From assembly GCA_040219515.1 (NCBI GenBank), contig JAVJSI010000010.1, positions 94,557 through 158,556 on the forward strand: a DNA stretch of 64,000 nucleotides, read 5' to 3'. Below, piece by piece: positions 43,504-52,909 of the stretch. Within the stretch, counting starts at the first letter, position 1; each line of letters starts with the position of its first letter. The translations under genes and the position numbers were made by a program. Origin of the DNA: Acidimicrobiales bacterium. Its GTDB lineage: Bacteria > Actinomycetota > Acidimicrobiia > Acidimicrobiales > Aldehydirespiratoraceae. The notes under the pieces were generated by a model. The model ran no database searches and was not told the DNA's origin. It saw only the letters and a list, made by a program, of their open reading frames with translations.

Positions 43504-44393
43504 TGAATCCCAACGACGATTTCGAGCGTTCACCCGGTGGCGCGGTGCTGATGAACGGCAACAGGCTGCGCGACGAAATCGTGGCCGGTGTCCGCGCGGA
43601 GATCGACGCGCTCGGCAATCCGGCCGTCTGTCTCGCGACCGTGCTGGTCGGGAGCGACAAGCCCAGCCAGATCTACGTGCGCAACAAGCACCGCAAGGCC
43701 GAGGAGGCTGGACTGGTTTCCCGCCACGTCGAGCTGCCCGAAGATGCGACCCAGGACGATGTCGAGGCCGCCGTGCGCGACCTGGTCGACGACCCGGCGG
43801 TTCACGGCATCCTCGTGCAGCTGCCGTTGCCCGAGGGGCTCGACGAGGAAGCAGTGCTGCAGCTCGTGCCGCCGGAGAAGGACGTCGACGGTCTGACCGA
43901 GCGGTCGATGGGCCGGCTCGTCCGTGGCCGTCCCGGACACGCCCCGTGTACGCCGCTGGGCGTGATGCGGCTGCTCGACCGCTACGGCGTGGCGACCTCG
44001 GGAAAGCAGGCGGTGGTGATCGGACGCTCGACCCTCGTCGGCCTGCCCCAGGTGCTCCTGCTCGGCCGCAAGGGCTGCGATGCCACGCCGACGCTGGCCC
44101 ACAGCCGCACCGCCGACCTCGCGTCGGTGTGTCGACGTGCCGACATCATCGTGGCGGCCGCCGGCATGGCCGGCCTGGTCACGGCCGACTTCGTCAAGCC
44201 CGGGGCCGCGGTGCTCGACGTGGGCATTTCCCGCACCGAGGCCGGCATCGTCGGTGACGTCGACTTCGACAGCGTGCAGGCGGTGGCCGGCGCCATCACG
44301 CCGATGCCGGGCGGTACGGGACCGATGACCATCGGTTGCCTGATGGAGAACACCCTCGCCGCGGCGCGGATGCTCGGCGCCGTCGCCGGCTGA
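43503..44393 (+). CDS. folD: Bifunctional methylenetetrahydrofolate dehydrogenase/cyclohydrolase
   Basis: 296 aa. It interconverts 5,10-methylene-, methenyl- and 10-formyl-tetrahydrofolate with NADP+. The signature QIYVRNKHRKAEE carries the Tyr and Lys of the active site (YVRNK), QLPLPEG and DVDGLTERS follow, and GRSTLVGLP is the dinucleotide loop; TPMPGGTGPMT closes the site. The first 17 residues (MNPNDDFERSPGGAVLM) are extra to the usual start, so an internal ATG 43551 is an alternative start. In a genome that oxidises formate it supplies one-carbon units. Confidence 0.93.
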   Translation: MNPNDDFERSPGGAVLMNGNRLRDEIVAGVRAEIDALGNPAVCLATVLVGSDKPSQIYVRNKHRKAEEAGLVSRHVELPEDATQDDVEAAVRDLVDDPAVHGILVQLPLPEGLDEEAVLQLVPPEKDVDGLTERSMGRLVRGRPGHAPCTPLGVMRLLDRYGVATSGKQAVVIGRSTLVGLPQVLLLGRKGCDATPTLAHSRTADLASVCRRADIIVAAAGMAGLVTADFVKPGAAVLDVGISRTEAGIVGDVDFDSVQAVAGAITPMPGGTGPMTIGCLMENTLAAARMLGAVAG

Positions 44394-44420
44394 ACTCGCG
44401 GGCTCCCCGTTGCTGCGCCC

Positions 44421-45665
44421 TCAGCTCACGGGAAGGTGCGATGTGGCACCGGTGCCGAGCACGCGGAGAAACACGCCCGAACGGGGTTTCGGCGCGAAGT
44501 AGGACGACTTCGGCGGCATCAGTTCGCCGGCCGCGGCGACGGCCATCAGGTCGTGGATGTCGGTGGGATGGACGACGAAGCCGAGCATGCCGTCGGCGTC
44601 ACAGCGAGCCACGAGTTCGTCCACCCCCGACGGGCCCGGGACGTAGTCCACGCCACTGTCGGGCGCGAGTTCGTCGATGCCCAGCACGTGACCGAGCACA
44701 TCTCGACGAAGCCGTTCGACGTCGAGCGAGGCGAGGGGAGAGGGTCGTTCCTGTGGGTCGAGCACCAGCTTCGACCAGCTGCCGTGGTGGTACACGCCGA
44801 TCTCGCCGCGGGCGTGCGGCGCGGCGTGAACGGCGTCGTCCGCGGGGGTCACCACACCCACGGTGGCGAGTGAGGCCCGGAGCTCGTCACGGGATCGCCG
44901 GTCGACGTCGTCGGCCCGGCGGTGGAACGCTTCGACCCGCAACTCGTCGGCCGGGAACAGCACCGCCAGGGTGCGTCGGAAGGCGTCGTCGTCGGGGTGG
45001 GCGTCCCGACCGGCGAGCGCAGCCGCGGATCGATGGTGCCCGTCGGTGACGTAGACCCGGGCGTCGGCCAGCAGGGCCGTCACCGTGTGACTCTCGTCGA
45101 CGGTCAACGTCCAGATGAGATGGTGCACGTCCTCGACGACGTGGTCGACGTCGGCGGTGCGTCGGGCGGCGGCGGTCAGGAGATCACGAAGCGCCGGGTC
45201 GGGCTCATGGGTGAGGGCGATCGGCGATGACGTGGCGCCCACCGTCTCGAGATGTCGGCTGAGCAACGTCGCCCGTTCAGGCCGGACGTTCTCGTGGGTC
45301 AGGACCCGGCCGTCACGGAGACCCTCGATGTCGAGGGCCCCGACGATCCCGGTCTGCGTGTGGTTGCCGAAGACGAGTCGATAGGCGTAGTAGGCGGCAT
45401 GGTCGGAGCGAGCGAATGCGCCGGCGGCGAGGATGCGGCTGAGCGTTTGCGCCCCGAGCCGGAGGAGATCGTCGTCGTCCGCGACCTGGCCGGGGCCGAG
45501 GTCGCCGGCCGAGCGGGTGACACCGAAGAAGCTGTAGGGGTCGGCCTCGATGATCGCCCGTCGCTCGGCGGGGGTCTTGGCGTCGTAGGCGCCGGCGACC
45601 ACACGGCTCGCCCACTCCGGTCGGATCAGCCAGCCCGTGAACGGGGCGAAGAGCGGTCGGGTCAT
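44421..45665 (-). CDS. DUF1015 family protein
   Basis: 414 aa. FAPFTGWLIRPEWASRVVAGAYD and PYSFFGVTRS at the N-terminus, YVTDGHHRSAAAL (about residues 210-222) and PPKSSYFAPKPRSG at the C-terminus are the hallmarks of DUF1015. Its ATG overlaps the serA stop as ATGA (45662-45665). This arrangement is seen in other genomes and suggests a role in serine metabolism or phosphoserine handling, but no activity is established from sequence alone. Confidence 0.8.
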   Translation of the reverse strand: MTRPLFAPFTGWLIRPEWASRVVAGAYDAKTPAERRAIIEADPYSFFGVTRSAGDLGPGQVADDDDLLRLGAQTLSRILAAGAFARSDHAAYYAYRLVFGNHTQTGIVGALDIEGLRDGRVLTHENVRPERATLLSRHLETVGATSSPIALTHEPDPALRDLLTAAARRTADVDHVVEDVHHLIWTLTVDESHTVTALLADARVYVTDGHHRSAAALAGRDAHPDDDAFRRTLAVLFPADELRVEAFHRRADDVDRRSRDELRASLATVGVVTPADDAVHAAPHARGEIGVYHHGSWSKLVLDPQERPSPLASLDVERLRRDVLGHVLGIDELAPDSGVDYVPGPSGVDELVARCDADGMLGFVVHPTDIHDLMAVAAAGELMPPKSSYFAPKPRSGVFLRVLGTGATSHLPVS

Positions 45666-46870
45666 GCGAGGGTGACGGCGACGTTGATCACATGTTCGTG
45701 TGACCGGATCTGGTCGAGGATCTCGGCGTCGGGCACGGCGGCGACATCGATCGTCGCGACCGCCGCCTTGGCCCCTGCGAAGACCTTGTTGGACATCGTG
45801 GACACGTTGAGATCGGACGCCCGGAGGATGGCGAGCACCGCGGCGAGCACCCCCACGCGGTCCTGGTGCCGGATCGAGATCGTTGCCGCGCGGTCGGGGA
45901 CGGCCTGCATGTTGACGCAGTTCACCGGCACGCCGCCGGCCCGGTACTCGTCGATCACGTCGATGGTCCCGTCGGCCACCGCCTGCTGGGCCTGCTCGGT
46001 CGATGCCCCCACGTGGTGGGTGGCGACCACCGAGGGGTGGCCGGCCAGGGCGGACGTGAACTCGGCGGTGCCCGAGCCGGGTTCGTCGGCGAACACGTCG
46101 AGTCCGGCCCGCAGACCGCGTGTCGTCATGGCGTCGATCAGCGCTGCTTCGTCGACGACGTCGCCACGCGAGGTGTTGATCAGGATCGCCCGGTCCCTCA
46201 TCTTCGCGAGGAACCCGGCGTCGACCATTCCCTTGGTGTCGGCACCGCCCGGGACGTGGAGAGAGACGATGTCGACCGATGACAGGAGTTCATCGAGGGT
46301 GGGGACGAAGCGCACGCCCGCCCGCTCGGCTTGTTCGACCGTGGCGGCCGCCCGATCGGGCTTGTCGACGGCGATGACGTCGATGCCGAAGCCCGTGGCC
46401 CGTTCGGCCATGGCGAGACCGATGTCGCCCAGGCCGATGATGCCCAGGGACTTCCCGTAGAGGCCGTCGGCCTTGGAATAGGCCGACTTGTTCCACTTGC
46501 CGTCGCGAAGATCGGCGGTGGCCGAGGCGATGTGGCGGTCGACCGAGATCAGCAGCCCCATCGCCAGCTCGGCCACGGCGAGCGCATTCTGACCGGGCAC
46601 GTTGCACACGAAGATGCCGAGCGCGGCGGCCGCTGCCGTGTCGATGGTGTTGGTGCCGGCGCCGGCCCGCACGATCAGTGCGAGTTCATCGGCCGCGGCG
46701 AGTGCCTCGGCGGTCACCCGGGTCGAGCGCACGACGAGCACCTCGACCCCGGCGAGTGCCCCGCCCAAGCTGGTTTCGGTCAGCGAAGGGTCGACCAGGA
46801 CATCGTCACCGGCGGCCTCGAGTCGCGCGACCGCTGACGCCGGTAGTGCATCGGCAAGAAGGATCTTCAT
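45662..46870 (-). CDS. serA: D-3-phosphoglycerate dehydrogenase
   Basis: 402 aa. It catalyses the first step of serine biosynthesis. NAD-binding site GIIGLGDIGLAMAERA, the substrate Arg region VRAGAGTNTIDTAAAAALG, catalytic Glu/His in VFADEPGSG and HHVGAST, and LINTSRGDVVDEAAL. A single C-terminal ACT-like domain (about residues 320-402) may bind serine for feedback. There is no long intervening ASB domain, so it is of the short type. ATG 46870 is preferred to TTG 46879, with GAGGAG about 9 bp upstream. An imperfect hairpin (GTCGGG/CCCGAC) precedes the gene. Confidence 0.9.
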   Translation of the reverse strand: MKILLADALPASAVARLEAAGDDVLVDPSLTETSLGGALAGVEVLVVRSTRVTAEALAAADELALIVRAGAGTNTIDTAAAAALGIFVCNVPGQNALAVAELAMGLLISVDRHIASATADLRDGKWNKSAYSKADGLYGKSLGIIGLGDIGLAMAERATGFGIDVIAVDKPDRAAATVEQAERAGVRFVPTLDELLSSVDIVSLHVPGGADTKGMVDAGFLAKMRDRAILINTSRGDVVDEAALIDAMTTRGLRAGLDVFADEPGSGTAEFTSALAGHPSVVATHHVGASTEQAQQAVADGTIDVIDEYRAGGVPVNCVNMQAVPDRAATISIRHQDRVGVLAAVLAILRASDLNVSTMSNKVFAGAKAAVATIDVAAVPDAEILDQIRSHEHVINVAVTLA

Positions 46871-47002
46871 CTCGGGCAACTCCTCGGAATCGTCGGGATG
46901 ACAAGTCGTAGCCCGACTCCGCCGTGGGCGCCACCGGTCGTACGACGAGCCGGAGCCCGGACCCGAGTCAGGAGACGACTGCTCGAGGGCACGGGTCTCA
47001 GG

Positions 47003-48325
47003 CTACGGCTGCGGGAGCGGCTGGATCTGGTTGTGGGTCGCCATCGCTGATCCGTCCGGCCCGAGCAGGGCCTGGGCGCGCAGACCGCGCTTGTGGAACA
47101 GCTCCACGAGGTACTCGTCGTGGGCACCGTGGTCCTGGAGAACGAACCGTTCGAGCGCGGCGTCGCCGGCTCGCCAGTCCGTTGGACGTGTGCCGAGCAG
47201 CCACGCGAGGTCGTTCAGGTTCTGGTGTTCGAGTTCGGCGGCGATCTCGTCACTGCGCTGGATGTGGCGTGAGAGCCGGAACGCCTTGCGAACCTCGTAG
47301 GCCTGGTACTCGTCGTCGACCGTGAGGCTGCGAAGGATCTGCGTCAGCTGTTCCTGGGCGGGGCGAGCACGGGTGGGCTGTGATGCCGGAAGGTCGATCT
47401 CGGGCAGGTCGATGCCGATGATCTCGGCGAGTGCCTCGGTGGTGAACAGATCGGTCTCGCGGCACCACTGGAGGTTGGTCATCAGGTCACTACCGGGCGA
47501 CGGATCGCAGAGCTCCGAGGAGAATGCGAGCCGGTTCGAGAGTGTGAAGGCCACGTGGTGGCGTTGGATCGCCTCGACGTCGATCGTCGTCCCGGACGCC
47601 GACTCGTACCAGCCGTAGAGCTCGTCGAAGTCGCCGAATCCACCGATCGTGTCGCGCATGCGGAAGGCCGCAAGATCCATCATCGGGTCGCCGATGTGGC
47701 CGAGTTCGAGGTCGAGCAACGCGACGAGGTGGCCGTCGGCGTGATGGAACTGGCCGCTGTCCCACGTGATCGGTGCCTCTCGTCCTCTCGATTCGGGTGG
47801 ATTGCGACGGAGCCAGGCCAAGCCGAACTCGAGCAGCGGATCGGGGAATCGTTTGGCCCGCCGGTAGCGCTCCTCGTAGCGCGCCATCCCGATGGTTCCG
47901 GACTCGGCCGGTGATTCGGCGCGCACGATGCCTGCTTCGACGAACGGATCGACCGGCAGTCGGTGCAGATCGGCGAGGGCGGTCATGTACTCGCGCATCA
48001 CCGTGGCCCGGACGCGCTCACCGGCACCGAGGAGATAGGGCGCGCCCGGCACCACGTCCATCACGTAGGCGGGTATGTCATCGATCCAGCCGTGGACGGC
48101 CGGCACGGGGATGCCGTGGGCGTGGGCGATCTGTTGGAACCGCATCTCGTGGTCAAGTGGGAAGATGAGCTCCATGTCGGTGCGGTCGCCTCGGACCACC
48201 ACCTCGCCGAGGCCCTCGACGGTGGCGAACCACACCGGTCGCCATCGGGGTTGGCGACGCAGCGTGACAACCGGACCGAGTTCGTCCTCGACCCAGTTCC
48301 GGACGGTCTGGTCGTGGTCGGTCAT
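47003..48325 (-). CDS. Phosphotransferase family protein (APH-like)
   Basis: 440 aa. It resembles the phosphotransferase/ACAD10-like domain found with acyl-CoA dehydrogenases in actinobacteria. GLGEVVVRGDRTDMEL carries the ATP-lysine/Arg region, and DLELGHIGDPMMDLAAF is the DxE metal motif. The Brenner motif HGDxxxxN appears changed to a WDSGQFHH-type segment, so the Asn is missing and catalysis is uncertain. A helical extension follows (about residues 300-440). The substrate may be a hydroxyacyl-CoA or a small molecule. Confidence 0.65.
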   Translation of the reverse strand: MTDHDQTVRNWVEDELGPVVTLRRQPRWRPVWFATVEGLGEVVVRGDRTDMELIFPLDHEMRFQQIAHAHGIPVPAVHGWIDDIPAYVMDVVPGAPYLLGAGERVRATVMREYMTALADLHRLPVDPFVEAGIVRAESPAESGTIGMARYEERYRRAKRFPDPLLEFGLAWLRRNPPESRGREAPITWDSGQFHHADGHLVALLDLELGHIGDPMMDLAAFRMRDTIGGFGDFDELYGWYESASGTTIDVEAIQRHHVAFTLSNRLAFSSELCDPSPGSDLMTNLQWCRETDLFTTEALAEIIGIDLPEIDLPASQPTRARPAQEQLTQILRSLTVDDEYQAYEVRKAFRLSRHIQRSDEIAAELEHQNLNDLAWLLGTRPTDWRAGDAALERFVLQDHGAHDEYLVELFHKRGLRAQALLGPDGSAMATHNQIQPLPQP

Positions 48326-48402
48326 CTTGCGTGTCGCAGTCAGTCGGCGGTCGTGCGCGTCGCTCGCATGGTTCCACAGATGCGCACGTGGCATTCTGTC
48401 GG

Positions 48403-49302
48403 ATGGCCCCACGGCTCGTTCTCCACATCGGGTCACACAAGACCGGGACGACGACGATTCAGCACGCGCTCGCCGCCAACCGACCGCTTCTCGAGTCCCA
48501 CGGTGTGCACTATTCACAGGCGTTCGGTGATCGGCCTCACAGTGTGCCGATCATGCGGATGTTCCTACGTGACCCGCTCTCGTACAGGCACGTTGCCCGT
48601 CAGGCACTGCCCCCGTTGCGGCTCGCGGCCGCGATCGAGGCCGACCGGTCCGCACTGCGGGCCGAGATCGAGGCGATCGGCGACGGGACGTTGGTCATCT
48701 CGGGCGAGGACATCGGCGGGCTCGAAGGTGACGACCTCGACGACCTCGCCGCCTTCTGCAACGACCACTTCGACGACGTGAAGGTCGTGTACGTCGTTCG
48801 CGAGCCGGAAGCGCTGGTGCGATCGATCCATCACCAGCTGCTCCGGTCCGGCGAGGGGCGGGCCGACCGATTTCGGGCGGTGGCGATAACCGGCCGCTAC
48901 GCCCGCGTTCCCCAGCGCTTCGGCGCCGCGTTCGGACGGGATCGCGTGGCGGTTGCCCGCTTCGAGGACCTGCTGGCCCCTGACATCGTTCGCCAGTGGT
49001 GCCGGCGTTTCCTCGACATCGACGATGCTCGACTGGTTGGCGACGTGCGAAACGAGGGGCTCTCCTCCGCAGCGGTGTGGGCCCTTCGGTGGTGGAACCG
49101 CGCGGTGCCCCGTGAGCGGCCGGGCATCGTGGCGGTGAAGGTCGCGAGGCCCGTGCGCGGCCTGCTCACGCGACTGCCGGGCCGGCGGGATCTCTCGCGC
49201 CCGCCGATCGACGCGGCGAGCGCAGCCCGCATCAACGACGCCGTGGCGCGACTCGCGGAAGACTTCGGCATCGAGCCGTATCCGGCCGTGAAGGCCGACT
49301 AG
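48403..49302 (+). CDS. Sulfotransferase family protein
   Basis: 299 aa. The 5'-phosphosulfate-binding loop is HIGSHKTGTTTIQHAL (about residues 8-23) and the 3'-phosphate region is VVYVVREPEALVRSIHHQLL. The rest has the single-domain sulfotransferase fold. It transfers sulfate from PAPS to a hydroxyl or amine, perhaps a carbohydrate or lipid of the envelope, but substrate type is not visible. It is divergent from the phosphotransferase gene and its end overlaps proS by 4 bp. Confidence 0.75.
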   Translation: MAPRLVLHIGSHKTGTTTIQHALAANRPLLESHGVHYSQAFGDRPHSVPIMRMFLRDPLSYRHVARQALPPLRLAAAIEADRSALRAEIEAIGDGTLVISGEDIGGLEGDDLDDLAAFCNDHFDDVKVVYVVREPEALVRSIHHQLLRSGEGRADRFRAVAITGRYARVPQRFGAAFGRDRVAVARFEDLLAPDIVRQWCRRFLDIDDARLVGDVRNEGLSSAAVWALRWWNRAVPRERPGIVAVKVARPVRGLLTRLPGRRDLSRPPIDAASAARINDAVARLAEDFGIEPYPAVKAD

Positions 49303-51005
49303 CGGGCAGCGGTGATGGTCGCGGTGACCTGGTCGGCGATGGCGTCGAGGGGGACGCGGGTGGTGTCGCCGGTGGCGCGCGAGGTGAACTCGACCTCGCC
49401 CTCGGCCAGCGCCTTTGGGCCGATGGTGATGCGATAGGGGATGCCGATCAGCTCGGCGTCGGCGAACTTCACCCCGGCGCGAGCGTCGCGGTCATCGAGG
49501 ATGACGTCGATGCCGCGATCCCGGAGATCGGTGTAGAGCCGCTCGCCGGCGGTGACCGAGGCGTCGTCCTTCAGACTCACGATCGTGACGACGGCTTCGT
49601 AGGGAGCGATCGCCACCGGCCAGATCAGCCCGTTGTCGTCGTGGTAGGTCTCGGCCGCGGCGGCCATGTTGCGCCCGATGCCGATTCCGTAGCTGCCCAT
49701 CACCAGCGGCACCTGCTCACCGTCGGCATCGACGACCTGGGCACCGAGCGCGTCGGAGTACTTCGTGCCCAGCTTGAAGATGTGGCCGGCCTCGATGCAG
49801 CGCACGATCTCGAGTGCGGTGCCGCAGTTGACGCACGGCTCGCCCGCGCGGACCTCTCGGAGGTCGGTGAACGACTCGACATTGATGTCGCGGGCGATGT
49901 CGACGCCACTCCAGTGCCAGTCGTCCTCGTTGGCCCCCGTGGCGAGACCGGCGCGACCCTCGAGGGCGAGGTCGGCGATGATCCGGAAGCCCTCGACGTG
50001 GACCGCGCCGAGCGATCCCGGCTGCGCCCCGAGGTGTTCGAGTGTCTCCTCGGGCGTGGCCGGTCGAATCTCGATGGCGCCGGTGTGGTCCTGGAGCTTC
50101 TGGATGTTGAGCTGATGATCGCCGCGCACGAGCGCCAGGACGATCTCGCCGTCGAGCACCATGATCATGCTCTTGATCTGGTGCACGGCCGGTGCGCCAC
50201 CGTCGACCTCTTCGAGGGCCTTGATGGTGCGCACCCCGGGGGTGGCGAAGCGGGTGAGGGCGACGAGGTCGCGGTCCTCCACCGGGTCGAGGGCCGAGGT
50301 GGCCCGCTCGACATTGGCCGCGTAGTCGCCGGTGGGGCAGCGGACGACGTCGTCTTCACCCGCCGGGGAGGGCACCATGAACTCGGTCGAGCCGGAACCG
50401 CCCATCGCACCCGACGAGGCCTCGACCGGCATGGCCGGGAGCGACAAGCGCTCGAAGATGCGGACGTAGGCGTCGTGGTGGCGTTGGTAGCTGGTGTCGA
50501 GGCCGGCCTGGTCGAGGTCGAACGAGTACGAGTCCTTCATCGCGAACTCACGGACGCGCAGCAGGCCGCTCTTGGGACGCGGCTCGTCGCGGAACTTCCA
50601 TTGGATCTGATACCAGATCTGCGGGAGCGACTTGTAGGAGGTGATCTCGAGGGCCAGCTCGGTGAAGACCTCTTCATGGGTCATGCCCAGCGCGTTCTCG
50701 GCACCCTTGCGGTCGGTGAGGCGGAACATCTCATCGCCCATGACCTCCCATCGCCCCGACTTCTTCCACAGCGATGCGGGATGCATGGCCGGCAGCAGGA
50801 ACTCCTGACCGCCGATCGCGTCGATCTCCTCGCGAACGATGTTGGCCACCTTCTCGTGGACCTTGAGCCCGAGGGGCAGCATCGAATAGTGCCCTGCATG
50901 GAGCTGGCGGATGAAGCCGCCGCGCACGAGCAGTTTGTGGCTCGCGGCTTCCGCGTCGGCCGGAGCGTCTCGCAGTGTGGGGATGAACAGGTTCGACCAG
51001 CGCAT
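49299..51005 (-). CDS. proS: Prolyl-tRNA synthetase, bacterial type
   Basis: 568-aa class II enzyme charging tRNA-Pro. MRWSNLFIPTLRDAPADAEA at the N-terminus, motif 2 in FRDEPRPKSGLLRVREF and motif 3 in GSYGIGIGRNMAAA are present. The editing insertion (residues about 225-390) is included, so Ala mischarging can be cleared. Total length is normal for the bacterial form. TACGGT lies 8 bp upstream of ATG 51005, suggesting near-leaderless transcription. Confidence 0.95.
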   Translation of the reverse strand: MRWSNLFIPTLRDAPADAEAASHKLLVRGGFIRQLHAGHYSMLPLGLKVHEKVANIVREEIDAIGGQEFLLPAMHPASLWKKSGRWEVMGDEMFRLTDRKGAENALGMTHEEVFTELALEITSYKSLPQIWYQIQWKFRDEPRPKSGLLRVREFAMKDSYSFDLDQAGLDTSYQRHHDAYVRIFERLSLPAMPVEASSGAMGGSGSTEFMVPSPAGEDDVVRCPTGDYAANVERATSALDPVEDRDLVALTRFATPGVRTIKALEEVDGGAPAVHQIKSMIMVLDGEIVLALVRGDHQLNIQKLQDHTGAIEIRPATPEETLEHLGAQPGSLGAVHVEGFRIIADLALEGRAGLATGANEDDWHWSGVDIARDINVESFTDLREVRAGEPCVNCGTALEIVRCIEAGHIFKLGTKYSDALGAQVVDADGEQVPLVMGSYGIGIGRNMAAAAETYHDDNGLIWPVAIAPYEAVVTIVSLKDDASVTAGERLYTDLRDRGIDVILDDRDARAGVKFADAELIGIPYRITIGPKALAEGEVEFTSRATGDTTRVPLDAIADQVTATITAAR

Positions 51006-51032
51006 GAGCCGCCACCGTACCGGGTGGGACCC

Positions 51033-52892
51033 TCAGGTGGGCTCGCCGGCCAAGCGCCAGAGGAACGTCGCCATCTGGGCGCGCGACACCTGGTCGTTCG
51101 GGGAGTACACCCCCGGCCCGGTGCCGGTTGTGATCCCTCGATGGAGGAGCCAATCGACCGCGTCGCTGTAGTACTGCCCGGCAGGAACGTCGCCGAAGCC
51201 GGCCGCGGGCGACCCGGGCGGGCTTCCTTCGAGACGCCAGAGGAACGTGGCCATCTGTGCTCGGGTGACGAAGTCGTCCGGCGCGAACCGGTTGCCGCCG
51301 ACGCCGGTGGTGATGCCGGACTCGAGCAGCCACGAGACCGCGTCCTCGTAGTACACGCCGGAGGGAATGTCCGAGAAGCCCGACGGCGACAGGGGCGTGG
51401 GGCTCTGGCGGAACCGCCAGAGGAACGTCGCCATCTGCCCACGGGTCACCGGATCGAACGGCGAGAAGCGACGAGGCGCAGTGCCGGTCGTGATGCCCTT
51501 GTGGGCGAGCCACCCGACCGCGGTCGTGTAGTACTTCGCGGGCGGGACGTCGTCGAAGACCATGTTGCCGGGTTGGAAACTCGTCGACACGCCGGCGCCG
51601 GCGAATCCCGAATTGTCCAGCAGGTCGAGCGGCTCCCAATGGGTCTGGAGGATGTCGAACCCGTCGACGTCGAACCATTGCTCGCAAACGGACGTGTAGA
51701 CCTGCCGGAAGTCGACCTGGTGTTTCAGGTCACCACGGTTGTCGAGACTGGTCAGGGACGGAGCGGCGCCCTTGAGGCCACCCTTCACGTTCGGGCCGAC
51801 CATCGTGAGCAGGCCTGCGGCACCATGGTCGGTGCCGTTGGAGTTGTTGGACTCGACGCGACGACCGAACTCCGACCACACCATGACCGCCGTGCGAGCG
51901 GCGAACGCCGGGTCGAGCCGGGAGAAGAGCTCCTCGATCGCCGCGTCGAGATCGCCCAGGAGGTTGTCGTGGCCGGGACGCTGACCGGCGTGGGTGTCGT
52001 AGCCGCCTTGCTGGACGTGGGCGACGCGGACGCCCACGTTGAGGTTGATCAGTTCCGCGGCGACGGCCATGTCACGAGACAGACTGTTGCCCGGTAGGGA
52101 GTTGTCGTACGCGACGGCCAGGTCGTTGGCCGAGTTGACCGCCGAGGACCAGGCGTTCCCTATCGTGCCCGCGTAGGGACCGATGCCGGCGTACTGGTAG
52201 GCGGCGACGCCCTGGAAGAGGGCTCGATCGGCATTGTCGTCGAGGTCGTAGGCGCCGAACAACCCTCCGCCGCTCGGCATCGCGACCGGCGAGGTCCCGG
52301 GCCCGCGTAGCAACAGGGGCGCACCGGCGCCGACCGAGACCAGCCCGAACTCGCCGAAGGCGCGAGCCTCGCGTAGCCGGCCGAGCCATCCGGTGGGCGA
52401 GGACATCTGCGGGATACCGGCCATCCAGGTGGCGGTGGAGGTGAAGTGGCTGTGGTCGTCGGACTCCTCGCCGATGCCCTGTACGAAGGCGACCTCACCG
52501 GCGTCGAACCGCGTCTTGAGGTTGGGCATCCGCGGATTCAGGTACAGACCGCTGCCCACACGGTTGGCGGCCGACAGATCGTTGGCGCCGCCGCCGAGTT
52601 GGTAGGCGATGCCACCGCGGGCCGCTTGGTAGGCGCTGTTCTCCGCAGGGATCAGGGTGTGAAGTGCGTCGTTGCCGCCGTTGAGGAAGACGCTCACGAG
52701 GATCCGGTCCGACGAGCCGATCGGTGTCGCCGCCGCAGCGAACTCGTCCATCCATGTCGGCAGGAGCGCGAACGCCCCACCGACGGCGAGCGAACCCTGG
52801 AGGAAGGCGCGCCGTCCGAGGCCTCTGTTCTCGGGCATGGTTGCCGGATGCTGGATCCCGCGCGGTGTGAGCAAGGAGTGTTTCGGGGTCAT
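51033..52892 (-). CDS. Tat-exported DUF1501 protein with three SLH-like repeats
   Basis: 619 aa. Tat signal GRRAFLQGSLAVGGAFALL (RRxFL) then a DUF1501 (alkaline-phosphatase-like sulfatase-related) domain: SVFLNGGNDALHTLIP, MVWSEFGRRVESN and GTDHGAAGLL. The C-terminal 180 residues are three repeats with FxDVPxxxYY, GITTGT and TRAQMATFLWR, SLH-like. At DNA level they recur with exact 180 bp spacing (51061, 51241, 51421). GGAGG lies 7 bp before ATG 52892. Secreted and cell-surface-anchored; DUF1501/DUF1800 pairs are found next to each other widely, role unknown. Confidence 0.85.
   Translation of the reverse strand: MTPKHSLLTPRGIQHPATMPENRGLGRRAFLQGSLAVGGAFALLPTWMDEFAAAATPIGSSDRILVSVFLNGGNDALHTLIPAENSAYQAARGGIAYQLGGGANDLSAANRVGSGLYLNPRMPNLKTRFDAGEVAFVQGIGEESDDHSHFTSTATWMAGIPQMSSPTGWLGRLREARAFGEFGLVSVGAGAPLLLRGPGTSPVAMPSGGGLFGAYDLDDNADRALFQGVAAYQYAGIGPYAGTIGNAWSSAVNSANDLAVAYDNSLPGNSLSRDMAVAAELINLNVGVRVAHVQQGGYDTHAGQRPGHDNLLGDLDAAIEELFSRLDPAFAARTAVMVWSEFGRRVESNNSNGTDHGAAGLLTMVGPNVKGGLKGAAPSLTSLDNRGDLKHQVDFRQVYTSVCEQWFDVDGFDILQTHWEPLDLLDNSGFAGAGVSTSFQPGNMVFDDVPPAKYYTTAVGWLAHKGITTGTAPRRFSPFDPVTRGQMATFLWRFRQSPTPLSPSGFSDIPSGVYYEDAVSWLLESGITTGVGGNRFAPDDFVTRAQMATFLWRLEGSPPGSPAAGFGDVPAGQYYSDAVDWLLHRGITTGTGPGVYSPNDQVSRAQMATFLWRLAGEPT
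51058..51440 (-). repeat. Three SLH-coding repeats, 180-bp period
   Basis: AGGAACGTSGCCATCTG occurs at 51061, 51241 and 51421, a period of exactly 180 bp or 60 codons. It encodes the QMATFLWR helix of each SLH-like repeat. The exact period with near-identical codons suggests recent duplication or recombination within the gene. Confidence 0.7.
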
Positions 52893-52909
52893 GGTGGGTC
52901 CTCCGGCGA

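Noticed and set aside
44394..44420. Terminator between folD and the DUF1015 gene
   Set aside because: The 27-bp gap between these convergent genes has no stem of useful length.
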